Below, piece after piece: positions 52,455 to 63,609 of a stretch of DNA of 64,000 bases; the stretch's first letter is position 1, and each line of letters starts with the position of its first letter. The stretch is from Lithospermum erythrorhizon. Lineage: Eukaryota; Streptophyta; Magnoliopsida; Boraginales; Boraginaceae. The position numbers were made by a program, and so were the translations under genes. The DNA lies in assembly GCA_019722365.1 (NCBI GenBank), contig JADFUC010002358.1, positions 620,001 through 684,000 of the forward strand, read 5' to 3'. The notes under the pieces are model-generated. The model did no database searches, was not told the DNA's origin, and saw nothing but the letters and a program-made list of their open reading frames with translations.

Positions 52455-52750
52455 AGTTGCTTTAGCGTGTAGCGTCTAACCGCGTTTATACCAGCGTGAT
52501 CGCGTTTAATTGAAACATAGTCACCTTCTTTGCGAAAACATGGTTTTCTTCGTTAACGACAAAAGCGTGACCACGTCTAATAAGCGTGGCCACGTTCATC
52601 GCGCCAAGAAACCAAGATCTTTTTGTGTTACAAAGCGTGACCCACGTTTCAATTAAGCGTGGGCATGTTTATGAGGACATTTTAAAGCGGTCGGCTGCTG
52701 CTTTTTAGTAATGTAGCCTACGTTTAATATAAAAGCGGTACCATTGGAAT
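52455..52750. repeat. Cluster 2 of AGCGTG..CACGTT near-palindromes
   Basis: CAGCGTGATCGCGTTTAAT, AAGCGTGACCACGTCTAAT, AAGCGTGGCCACGTTC, AAGCGTGACCCACGTTTCAAT and AAGCGTGGGCATGTTT. AGCGTGGCCACGTT is nearly self-complementary. The cluster starts about 150 bp after the transposase remnant stop. Confidence 0.65.
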
Positions 52751-52759
52751 TGAGCAAAT

Positions 52760-54850
52760 GGATTTTTTAGAATTAAATCTGCTTTTCAGCAAACAACATG
52801 CTCTTTTAACTGAGCCAAATTTCTCGATCGCGATCCATAACTCGTCAAAATCATCTGCTTAAACATATTCAAGCTACTGATATCAACAAGGTGAAACTTG
52901 ATTAAATTCATGGGACCAAAAAGAAAATCAAAATAAATATTTATTGAATGAGGAAGTTTCGACGGGAAGAGAGATTAAGTAGAGCGAGAGCCGGCCAGCA
53001 CTCCCACAGCCCTTTACCCCACTTGGCGAGGCGAAGGGATCAACTGTCTGATGTAAAGCCGGGATTGTACCTCGAACATGGGAAAATTGTGGTGAAATGC
53101 GTATTTTTATTTAAGTTATTACTGAAAATCATCGATATTCAATGAATTGGCTACAACTTTTACTAGTGGTTGGTACCCGAGATAGTTGCACAATTTTATC
53201 ATTACCTTAGGATTACTTATCTGATGGAGGTGTAGGTGTTTAATTACACAATTAATGTGTATGTGGTAGTATCGCGAAGATGGATTTATGCGTTAGTGTA
53301 TTCAGTTTGGGTAGGAGGGATTACGGTCTAATGAAGGGGTGGTGTAGTAATTAGGCGGGGTGAGTTTGAGCGATTGTGCGGCCCGATTCTTACTTGATAA
53401 TAGTATAAGCCCAGAAGTCCACATGCAAGCGTACTAATAAGTACAATTTGAGAGCGGCATTCAAAAGTTTATTTGCAAGATCGTTCAAAGGGATGCTTTT
53501 TGCCCGTTAATAGTCAAGCGTCGGAGTTTACTTTCATACATGCTTTTATTCTCGTGTGTTATTCTCTGAATGGGGTTAAAAAGTCAATTTATACAAAATG
53601 ATTCTCTACATATGAACTATCAAAGAAACAGCTTTCCTTTGTCCAGTATGGATGATACTCTGCGTTTGTTGGTGTTAAGGTCCCGTTTTAGAAAATCAAC
53701 AAATGATACAATGTAAGAAGGACACTATGATGACAGAGGAAATGTCGATACTTGCCCGAAGGGGTTATATATGTTGGAGGATTTAACTAAGTGAGTTTTT
53801 AGAATTTGAGTTAAATGAGGGATGATGTGTGGTTTCTTGATTAGGATAGTTGCAAGTCTTGGAAGCCAAGCTTACCTATCCAGCGACCCCTTTTGTTCCA
53901 CTGGAAGCGGGGGTCTTCACGATGAGATCCAAAATAGGTAGGCTTTCTGATCGATGAGCGCCCGGCTTATGTTAGCCGTGTTGGTGAGATAGGGATAGAA
54001 TCACGAGGGAATGAGACTTGGATGGATCTCGTTTTGGCCCGATCTGGTGGAGGATATAAGGGTTGGCCAATCACGAGGATGCCACCGGCCCACACTTTAG
54101 CCTCCGGTTGATAAATCTGAGGAGATAATGACAAAGGGATGACATTGGAGGAGATGACACCGAAAACATGAGTAAAGCTATAAATGAGCTGGCTTCAGTG
54201 ATTCAACGGATTATTAGGTTGATGTTCGACTCGAGGACCAAGCGTGGGCCAGAGGCCTTGAGATGCTGATATCCATTAGGAGCCGAGCGAAGGCGTTCGA
54301 GAAATGGCTCGACTTCGGTTCAGTATTTTTGGTCATTTAATATATATATATCTTGCGACCAAAGGTCCATTAATTGATAGCCAAACGCTCCCTCTTTAGT
54401 CCATTCGGTATTAATAAAACCCTCGGTCTGATAATTTCTCAACGTTTACCCCGCTTTAAATCCCTAGTCTCCCAAAGTCAATTTGATTCCCAAATCATTT
54501 GACCCTCCCCCAAATAAGTTAAAATCTACTTTTGACTTCCCCCAAAAAAATAGACCCTTCCTTCCGTTTCTCTTGGAATTCTTATGATTCTCAAGCATAG
54601 ATTTTTTTGAGGATGGTAAATATAGTTTTTGATTCAATTAGTTTTTTATGTTACGATTGATTGTTTTTTTAACATTTTTAATATAAATTAGTTTTTTGAT
54701 TTACAAAGGTTTGTTTGATGATGCATGTATGATTTATATTCAAATTTGATTTGTGTATGTTTAATTTGATATTAACTTTGGTTTAATTAGTGGTTTATTT
54801 TAAGATTTAGTTAATATTTTAATTATGTTTTGTTTGATTTTAATTTGATG
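52760..54850. other. Unassigned stretch within the hAT-rich region
   Basis: 53150-54370 has a more even base composition than its surroundings, suggesting old transposon coding sequence, but I could not match any frame to a family. Confidence 0.4.
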
Positions 54851-54909
54851 TTTTTTGTTTAGTTGTTTTAATTTTTTTTTGTATTTTAGATTTAATTGTT
54901 TGTTGATTT

Positions 54910-55125
54910 TGAAACGTTCGGACCGAGCTTTTTCTAACCGTTTGAGTTCGAACCCGGGCAAGGTGAACTTGCCCAATCATGATTTTTTGCTTGAGCTCGA
55001 GCCGAGCTTTGTCAACGATATTCTGCGGCGATTTGGGGCCGAATCTCGAACCCTAGGTTCGATGGTCTTCGAGCCTGAGCACAGGCCTACAGTATTAGGT
55101 TCGTTCGGCTCGTTTACAACCTACT
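54910..55125. mobile_element. hAT-type element fragment with GAGCTCGAGCC interior
   Basis: Contains GAGCTCGAGCCGAGCTTTG, GAACCCTAGGTTCGATGG and ends GTTCGTTCGGCTCGTTTACAACCTA, whose complement TAGGTTGTAAACGAGCCGAAC is a common plant hAT terminus. The other end was not found. Confidence 0.55.
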
Positions 55126-55384
55126 GTGATAAATGTGTTTTTTGTTTCGTGTCCCATGTGCTTTCCCATTTCCAAGCAATTAGTTAACTTTTTATTTTTA
55201 GGTCATGTAATTTGTGGTGATATTCGAACAATTTAGTTTTTTATGTTATGCATTTTAGTATTTGAAACAGTATGATTATATTATGTATTGGTTGTCGGGC
55301 ATTTTAATTGTGTTATTACTTTAGCCATTAATTTAGTTTACCGTTATTTGTTAATTTGGTGTTTTAATGAGCTTCCTATTGTTT

Positions 55385-55615
55385 TTTTGACATTTGTGTA
55401 TTAAGCGGTAGCCGCGTTGTCTAGCGTTGTGCGTTTCACTTTTGAGGGCTATACTACGAATACGTATAACATTGTTTATTTATTTTATGTGTTAAATGGT
55501 TTCTTGTAGCGTTACCGTTTAGTTCATTCTTTGGTAAACATGTTTTGACTTTTTTATGTGTTGCGCGGTGGCAGATTCCCGGACTGACCCACAAGTCGAT
55601 CCGTTGTTACACTCC
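55385..55615. repeat. Cluster 3 of AGCG..CGTTT motifs and possible hAT right end
   Basis: TAAGCGGTAGCCGCGTTG, TAGCGTTGTGCGTTTCAC and GTAGCGTTACCGTTTAG, then GACTGACCCACAAGTCGATC and CGTTGTTACACTCCACTA. The complement of the last, TAGTGGAGTGTAACAACGG, resembles GTGGTGTACAACAGG at 49057. Together these could be the two ends of one 6.5-kb hAT element. Confidence 0.45.
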
Positions 55616-55619
55616 ACTA

Positions 55620-57185
55620 TTGATCCCTATATATTTTGACCCAACATAACATGTGATCTGGTTTCATATTTGGACTGAATTGATGATTAGGAATTGGGGA
55701 GGCTCTCATGTAATAGATATGTAATAAATAATCAAATACTACCAGTAGGAAGTAGTAGACTAGTCGTAATCCGTATATTGCCTTGCCCCCCAACTTGTAT
55801 TGTGACTTTGTGATGAGTCATTTGCATATATACTATATGTTGGATTGTTGGCTGCAATAAGACTTGACATGATGACCTTGTTCAAAAGAAAATTTTGTTT
55901 AAAATTTACTTCAATGTGTAGATCAAGTCTTGACTGTAATTTTAAATCTAATTAAATAATTAAATGTTATTTTTTACGTAAAGAGCTTTATTGTATTGTT
56001 ATATCATAAATTGTTTTAGAATTTGTTTTACTACTAATAGGTAACTCACAAACTCATTGTAGGAATATGTTACATTAGACTAAAATCATCTACTTATTTT
56101 ACTATTTAAATAATTGTTCACCATCTATCGATAAGAGTTCAAATGATGTTGAATAAGAGTTCAAGGCAAGTGAAGAGATTACTTCTCTGGTACTGGATTT
56201 TCGAATTTCCATCGTTATATTATGATCAAATAATAAAAATAACACCCCGCCATTTGCCTTATGGCTATCCATAGACATTCACTGTCTCTTCCATAAAACG
56301 GAGGTCATTATGTGAGGAATGGGAGCTTCTCCAACAGGACAAATAATTCTACATTTTTACCATCAAATTAGGCAGATTTGCTCATTTGACCAAGAAAAAT
56401 AGATTCAACGAGATAGTTCTAGATTTAACAAAATGAAGTTAAATTTTGCAGCATTTGTCGAACATCAAGGACCAGAATTCACTACTAACATGCGAAACTT
56501 GCACTGTTAAATTGATCCTAAACTTATAGAAACTGCAATCTCGTTAATCTAGCAGCAATTGTAAAGCTATAAATTCTTAGAAATGAATTCTGAAACTGCA
56601 TGGCTATCTCTTGCTTAACCAGCTTGGCGAGGCCATGCAAACTTTGTTTGACAACGACATATATAATATAGGCGGATCGAGATCATGTTTAGTGATGCGT
56701 ACACCAATAATGAGAAAATAAAATTTTTGTACAATTAAAAAATTTACATAATATTTTGAATAATATCAAAAATGAAAAGAAATATAAAAATTATGATATA
56801 ATATTGAGCGATGTAAAGTGGCCGTCGCGTGATGGTGGTGTCTTTCTGGGATTAACGTAGAAGGTCTTTGAATTTCTTCGTTTATTCTTGCGATTGGTTT
56901 TAGGTGGATCCCATGAAATTTCTTATCATGAGTATCAGTCCCTGATTAAATGTCGCGAGGCGTAATGTGTCATTATATTAAATTCCGGCAAAGATATCAT
57001 TTGATTCATGCCTTTGAGTTTGATTACATTGTATTTTTATAGATGCTCACTAGTGGAATGTATAAAATAATAGAAATGTAAATTATATTTTGGAATTGTA
57101 AAATAACTTCTATGCAGAAAAGATGCTAGCTACTTTGTCATTTTATTTGGGATACTTGATGTGCATCTTATTGCATCGACTTGTC
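55620..57185. other. Intergenic stretch, nothing recognised
   Basis: AT-rich and without coding or terminal-repeat signals I can support. Confidence 0.45.
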
Positions 57186-57189
57186 TTGC

Positions 57190-57625
57190 TTCTTCTCTGT
57201 GAGGTATTCCCATGACACTCCTTCCCCTTACAACTTTCTTGGCCCTAAGAGAATTGGAATTTTCTTCCAAATGTATTAGTAATCTTCATGTAAGCTTCTT
57301 TAGGGGATGAATGGTTCCATTAAAGACTAGATTTGAGTAAGCATGGATGCCTACACCTTTTTGATTGTTCTCTTCTTCAATATGACCAATGGATAAACAG
57401 GGAATGAACCATCAGGGAGGGTGTTAGGCAATTTTGCACTGAGTTGTACAGCTCTTTTGATATGATTCTTCAATAAGGACACATGAAAGACTGGTGAATT
57501 TTTGAGCTGTCAGGCAGTTGGAGTTTGTATGCAACAGCTCCTATCTTCACTCAAGAGTTGGAAATGGTCCATAATATTTTGCTACAAAGGCTTGAGATTG
57601 TTGGAAATTATCTGGCTTTGTTAAT
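57190..57625 (-). pseudogene. Gypsy integrase C-terminal and linker remnant
   Basis: Minus strand: QAFVAKYYGPFPTLE, GAVAYKLQLPDSSKIHQSF (typical KIG.VAYRLQLP..S.IH..FHVS), then LPDGSFPVYPLVILKKRTIK and a weak GVSWE-like end. The frame is broken. Confidence 0.75.
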
Positions 57626-57629
57626 ATAA

Positions 57630-58705
57630 AATTATATCTGAAATGTCACGCAAGATCGAATAAATGTATATAAGCGAATTATAACAAAATACACATATAT
57701 ACGTATAATATGAAACAAATCTTCATGTGAGTCATGTGACTTTCTCTCGAGCGCCATTTGAATTCGTTGTGATAGTGTCCCGAGAAAATCTGATACGCCA
57801 GGTTAGTCGCGCCGATAACGGTTGAATCACCAGTTGAACTGCCCCAGAATGCTGAGCAATTGATGAGCGAAATCAAGTCAAAACTTGACTCAATTTGCTA
57901 TGGAAGGAGGGGGCAGCTTTCTCTTGAGAAGAGGATGAAATGAAAAACTTAATTTTTTTTTCGTTTAAATGCTTTTTAAACTTATATAATTAAGCACTAG
58001 TTTCACGAGGCGGAATAGAGCATTTCGTTGATAAATAATTGCGCTACAGTTACTGAAGCCGTTAACTAAGCTTATTCTTAAGCAGTAAATGCAACAAGTT
58101 ACTAATAAATTTCCCTAGTTATAAAGCTGACAATGATTGAAATAACAATTTAATGATTGGTTTTGTCGGAATTTGTATTTTCTGGGTGCTCCGATATACA
58201 AACTCACCGATTAAGATATCTACCGTTGATTTCAATCAAGCTCATTTAACAATCTCCACTTTAATTCCATCACATGGGAATATAACTTCAACGTCGTTTG
58301 TATGTTTAGCGGCCTTCACGAATTTACGACTAATATATTGTATAATAATATAATTGACCATTATGATTATTATATCGGTTATGCAAGGGATCTAGCGATA
58401 CGGCGTAGCGCTATATTATCGTGCTGGTTCCATTTTAGTATTTCTGTTATTGTTAGACAACGGTTTTGATGTCTAAATTTCTTAAAAGCCCAGTAAAATG
58501 AATTATTCTGGCTTGATTATACTTAGCGGGCATAATTATAGAAATCAAAATACTACGATTTAAATGAAAACAAAACTGTCGGCGGGCTGATTCTTTCTAA
58601 ATTAACTTGTCCATGATCTACAATCACGGACTAACCGTAGAAATTATTAATAAGCCCAAAATACTTACTTTGACTTTTCTTTATTTAATTTAAGATGAAT
58701 ACAAG
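57630..58705. other. Unidentified ~1.07-kb segment in place of the Gypsy integrase core
   Basis: Lies between two recognisable parts of the same integrase, yet no core motifs (D,D35E) are visible in any frame. Composition is AT-rich. It may be an inserted element or solo LTR with loss of the core; I found no clear terminal repeats. Confidence 0.5.
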
Positions 58706-58709
58706 TGCT

Positions 58710-59770
58710 TAATGGCGTCTCATCATCAATCGTTTACAAAGCTGTTCAGAGAATTTGAATGTCCTCCAATAGATGAGTCATGCAAAGCCTCCATATTTCG
58801 ATTCTTCATTTGTTGATCACTGCTTAGGGCGATCACTTTTGTTGTATCTCAGTTACCTTCCTTGAGTGCTTACAAGGAAATTCTCAAGCTTCTACTATTA
58901 TGCCTGCAAGGATGTGTTACAAATGTATGTCTGCAAATAGGAGTTTGTAATATTCTGTATCCAAGAGGACTACACTACTGAAATGGTATTAAGCTGACCT
59001 GTCCATGTTGAGCCTGGAAAGTGCATCTACCATATTATCTTTTGCCTTGCTTGTATTGGATGACATAGTCAAGTCCAAGCAGTTTGGAGACTTCTTTCTA
59101 CTGTAATATGTTGCTTTTTGCTCAGGAGATGCTTTAATGACTGCTGATCTGTCTTCTTATGAACCTGCAACCAAAATAAAATAGTATTTCCATTTTGTAA
59201 TAGCTAAAATTATAACAAGCTCACTTTTCATACACAGATAAGCCTAGTTACAGTCGGCCTTACTAATGTATGCTAGGGGCCTTTCCTCTGCACCTAGAAC
59301 TGCACCCATATCCTTGGATGATGCATCTCTCCAATATTGAAAGCAGTTTAAAATTAGGCAATGAGCTAAAACAGGAGTTGAAGCCACTTAGCATTTTAAG
59401 GAATTTTAGAGAGTTCTGTGGCTTCATCATTCATATAAGCATCCTTTTCCAAATAAGTTTATAAAGGTTTAGCTATGTGTCTATAATTCTTAACAAACTT
59501 CCTGTGATAGCTTTGACAATCTAAATACCTCTGTAACCATTTCCAAATTGTTTTAGCAACCCCAGACCATAAAGGCATATGAAAGCTTCAATCTTACTAG
59601 AATTAAACCCAGACTCCCTAAGAATGTATTTCTTCTTAAGATATTCAATATTGGATTGTCCAAATGCTACATTAAAAGGCTTTGCAAATAATGCATGTTC
59701 TACCACCTTGTGCAAGTGTGATAAAATTAATGGCTCTCCATGCTCCTTCACTATATAGTAGTATATCATT
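58710..59770 (-). pseudogene. Gypsy reverse transcriptase, RNase H and integrase zinc-binding remnants
   Basis: Minus strand: HLHKVVEHALFAKPFNVAFG then IEYLKKKYILRESG (thumb of reverse transcriptase, from 59770); DASSKDMGAVLGAEERPLAY (start of RNase H, about 59320-59260); EVSKLLGLDYVIQYKQGK then DNMVDALSRL (end of RNase H, about 59090-59000); ALHDSSIGGHS (integrase zinc-binding domain, about 58790-58750). Several stops and frameshifts. Confidence 0.8.
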
Positions 59771-59949
59771 AAAGCCTAAAACAAATTTTTCAAAAACAGT
59801 TGAAGACATGAGATTCATTGTGTATTTAAATATTTGTATAGTGCATTTAATACAATCAAAAAGGGCATTATAGCAAATTCATTGATGTGTTTTTTAAAAG
59901 CAGTTTTGGAATGTCCTTCAAGGTGCATTCTCACTTGATAATAGCCATA

Positions 59950-60156
59950 TCTTACAATCTATTATTTGGAAAACGTGATTGCATTTGACAGCAGACACTT
60001 CAGCTTGCTCAGGTGGTTCATCATAGTTGGTGGACCATCACATAGTCATTGTAAATTATCAGCCTCAGTTTTTCTTCTTCATCAGTCATGATTAAGAGTA
60101 CAAGGTCCTCTGTTTACATTTATGGCCAGGAACATATGGCTGTCATGGATTCTGCC
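59950..60156 (-). pseudogene. Gypsy gag, zinc-knuckle region
   Basis: The minus-strand frame reads YVPGHKCKQRTLYSLIMTDE then EEKLRLI, the usual GH.C region ahead of protease in plant Gypsy elements. It abuts the nested LTR element at 60157. The stretch of gag between this and the N-terminal part is largely missing. Confidence 0.7.
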
Positions 60157-63036
60157 TGGTTGAATAAAATATTGTTAGTATTAGTGTATTATGTATTAGT
60201 TTTTAGTAATAACTTTACTACTAAGTTAATATTGATACTTATAAGTATTTAAGTATTATGCGCTTATATAAATATATAATTTGGTTGCCCACGTATATTT
60301 CTTGAGTTTAATGATATAATTTCACATTCTTTCTATCGTTCAGCGTATGGTAGCGAAGGCGTCAGATCACAGTTTCATTGTCGCAGGTGAGTTTTGCAGC
60401 CAATATAATATACTACTTGAGGATAAAAATCTGTTTCACCGTTGTTTGTTTTGTTTGCTATAATGCAATTTCATTTATCGCGGCCGGTTACGCTACACTA
60501 TTTACAACTATGGTCTCACAGCGAATTCGTTTTTATTTATTATTATTTGTTAGCGAGACACTTAATATTTTATCGGTTTATATATAGTTCGTAAAGTTTG
60601 GCATATATGATGGTATTAGTTGGACAAACAGGCTTGTTTATGGAATTTGGTAATGATTAGTTAAAATATATAATTGTGCTTGGCTAATTATCAAACAAAG
60701 CTATTATATGCTTTGCTGTTTTTGACAGAGAGAAGCGATGATCTATTTTATTTGGTGTTATTTTTGGGGGCTGGTGCTATTTTTTTTTTTGTTGACCTAG
60801 TTGGGGTTAAAGTAATCCGAAGAAGAAAATCTTGCGGGCTCATATTTTGTTTCTAGAAAGATGGATTGAGTTTGAGGTAGATCGAAAGTGTTCTTTCTTT
60901 GCGTGATATGCTCAAGTATTGGATGATGGAGAAATTGGTGTTATAAGTAGGAGTATTGTATGAGGAAGAATTAAGATGAAATTGTAATCACCGTCTGCTT
61001 TATGTTAGTCTCGATCATGAGACTAGTATTCAGTTGTTGATTAGCCCCATGGTTTCTCCACTCGACTGCGGGAGAAAGTTAGAAATAATCGATATCACGG
61101 AAGTTGCGGCGACGCGTTTCTTCGATGGCACGTTCATGCTGCAAAAAGTGATTTGGTTTTGCCGTATTTTGCAATATTATTTGTAGTCAGAAAGAAGAAT
61201 GGGCGGATTCGCAAATTGACACATTTTGAAGGGTTAGAAAAAAAAAAGGCGTTCACTTATATTGGTTTGGCAGGTTGTTCGAAAAGAATGCTGGCGTTAA
61301 AGAGCGGTATTGATTAACTAACTCGTGATATCGTACACTGATATATTTACCACGTTGTTTCGGCGAAGTATAATGCCATTGATGATTAGCAGCTTTTGAT
61401 TATTTGAAGTTAGAATACCAGTTATGTTTTTACTTTCGACTAAGCGTTGGCTTGGTTGTTGAGTGGGCAGCATTGCGCTATAAATGACCCGTGATAGTTG
61501 GAGTAGTGGACAGTATTGCCGAAATCGTGTTATTGATGAAAGTCTTGGTAGTACGATTCTCTTTGGTTGATGAAAGTCTTTGCAAGGCGTTCGTTGAAAG
61601 AGGTTGATTATTGGTTATCTTTGTGATTGGAGCACTTTAATATTTGGAGAAGATTAAGTTTAATGACCTATTTGAGTTGGAGTAGAATCTGTTATGATCT
61701 TAATGTTGCGGCCGATTAAAATGCAACAAGCCCAAATACTGGTTCGAAAAAGAATGGTTTCGCGTGTGATCACAATATTTTGGTGCTTTGGCGTTATTTC
61801 ACACCTTGATGTTTGATGTTTTTAATGCGTATTGCCTTTGAGTTATCGATGATGCTCGCTGTATTGGGTTCGAAAGGATAGTTCCATATAGGTACATATT
61901 CACACACGTCGTTTTGGCGTGTTACTGCCATGATGTAGTGTTGATTTCTCTAGCCGATGTTAACTTTGGCCAAATGTTTTGGTGTTTTTTATTTTTACAG
62001 TTCCATTTTATTTCATTTTGTTGATGAGTACATGGCGATGTATATCGATATTTTTTATTATTCAGAAGCATGGCAATTCCCATCAAATTGTCGTAGCGAG
62101 TTTGAAGAGGAGAATGATAGAGCGGATGAAGAAGTTTTATGAAGATCTAGAGGTCGACTCGGTCTTCTCTGAGCCCTGAGTCTGACCGCCGATGGTTGGT
62201 AAATATCGGCGCTGTCAAACTGTTGTTGGCTTTTACTCGACCCGGTTGTGTTTTTCGGTGCATGTTTTGTCTCGGTTTTCTGAGCACCGGTATTAGGCGG
62301 CCGGCCTTGCGGGTAGTTGATATCTGAAAGGGTTCCGAAAAGGCAGGGTGTATTCTGAGGCGAGAGCGCCGATACGGTATGGGATGGAGTGACTCGAATT
62401 AAGGCGGCGTAATCTCTCAGGCAGACCGTCCGATTCTGAGGGTGGATTAATACATCTTGGTTAACCCCGCTTTTATTTCGCTTGGAAGTAGAAAGCGAGG
62501 ATGTCGGTATCTTTTCCTGTCACAGCGGAGTATAGAGCTTTAATAGGTGGCGTGTGAGCTCTAAATGGTTGAAAGGTTTGTTGGCGATTTAGGTGTATAT
62601 TAGGTGATAAACTATCTCTTGAATTATCTTGTGATAACCCGGTCGGCGTTGCGTTTAGTTCAAATCCAGGTGTTACGTGGCCCGGTCGAAACATATCGAA
62701 GTGGATTGTCTTTGTGGATCGTTGCTTGGTGGACTGCTCTGCGTCCTAAACATATCGACTCGGTTCACGAACTTTCAGCCGCCTAAACCGGCTGGGGCGA
62801 CAGCCGGTTTGAGTATCTGTGCTGCCAAAGTTGGGCATTCACTTGAGATTTGCGTCACTTGAGGGTGGTGTTGAATAAGATATTATTAGTAATTATTATT
62901 TATTCTACTGTAGTTTAGTAACAATAACTAGTCTGCAGTTCTATTAATAATAAGTATTTGATATATATTAATGCTGCTAAATATGGATTATATTTACATG
63001 CAGTTATTGATATAATTTGCGTTACTACATCGTTCA
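60157..63036 (+). mobile_element. Nested LTR element with short LTRs, no coding recognised
   Basis: Two similar ~170-190-bp ends, 60157-60342 and 62869-63036: both start TG(G/-)TTGAATAA.ATATT and end GATATAATTT....ATCGTTCA. The second follows a purine tract GAGGGTGG. TGGTAGCGAAGGC after the first resembles a decayed TGGTATCAGAGC primer site. The element sits between two parts of one gag gene, which independently supports insertion. No target duplication is evident (CTGCC vs CCGGC). The 2.5-kb interior has no motif I recognise. Confidence 0.6.
62785..62810. other. Perfect 10-bp hairpin with 6-nt loop
   Basis: AAACCGGCTG, loop GGGCGA, CAGCCGGTTT: an exact inverted repeat, about 60 bp before the right LTR of the nested element. 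It would form a stable stem in RNA or single-stranded DNA. No following T-run, and no known class. Confidence 0.7.
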
Positions 63037-63039
63037 CCG

Positions 63040-63500
63040 GCCGGGTTCTTGTCTGCTTAGCTTGCGCATTTGGGCGAGGTGTGAGAACTGAATTTTTTGG
63101 GCGGAGTTACGTGTGATGGTGTTGGGTGGGGAGGTATGGTGAGTAAAGTTGAGAAGTGCATTCGCGACCACCTCAGTTTTTGTTGCTCGGTCGTTGGGTT
63201 TCAAATTAAAGTATCTGGAACATTTCCTAAGCCATGTTCGAACCTCTGAGCCATCAAAACGAGGGAATTCGAGTTTAGGCTTAAATGGATTAGGGGGGAC
63301 AACGTTATGAGCAAGTGTTGATGACGATTCGGCATGGAAATGGTAATTTGGAGGGGATAAACGAAGAGAGTCATGGGGTTACTTGAGCGATTGGGTTGAG
63401 GGCAGAGGCATTTCTGGGTTAAGGGAATGTGCTGGAGATTGTGGGACATGTGCTTGTTGTGGAACTGAGGTGGGAGGGGAAAGAGGGGCTTGTTACAACA
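63040..63500 (-). pseudogene. Gypsy gag, N-terminal part
   Basis: The minus-strand frame reads PKLEFPRFDGSEVRTWLRKC then SRYFNLKPNDRATKTEVVA, matching the conserved start of the plant Gypsy gag domain (FDG.....W..K.E.YF). A Pro/Ser-rich leader precedes it with one stop. The frame stops being gag at 63036, where the nested element begins. Confidence 0.8.
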
Positions 63501-63609
63501 ACTGCTGCTATTGTCAGTCAGTTTTTAGAATGGAATTGTAGATTCTTATCAGAGCCTTACAAAATCTTTTTATTTCAAATTTCATACAAAAATCTTCCAT
63601 CGGATATTT

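Larger units (their letters stand above)
57190..63600 (-). mobile_element. Minus-strand Gypsy element, chromovirus-like, with nested insertion
   Basis: Gag and pol remnants appear in order on the minus strand from right to left: gag start (63500-63040), gag zinc region (60150-59950), reverse transcriptase (59770-59400), RNase H (59340-58950), integrase zinc-binding part (about 58800-58710) and integrase C-terminal/linker (57620-57190). Gag is interrupted by another LTR element (60157-63036). The integrase core is replaced by about 1 kb of other sequence. LTRs of the Gypsy element were not identified. Confidence 0.8.

Noticed and set aside
54170..54370. Plus-strand frame ISKAINELASVIQ-like as a gag fragment
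   Set aside because: Too short and without conserved gag residues; left unassigned.
54935..54960. GAGTTCGAACCCGGGC as a tRNA T-loop/B box
   Set aside because: No acceptor stem, anticodon arm or A box in the right place; the sequence belongs to a GAGCTCGAGCC-rich hAT fragment.
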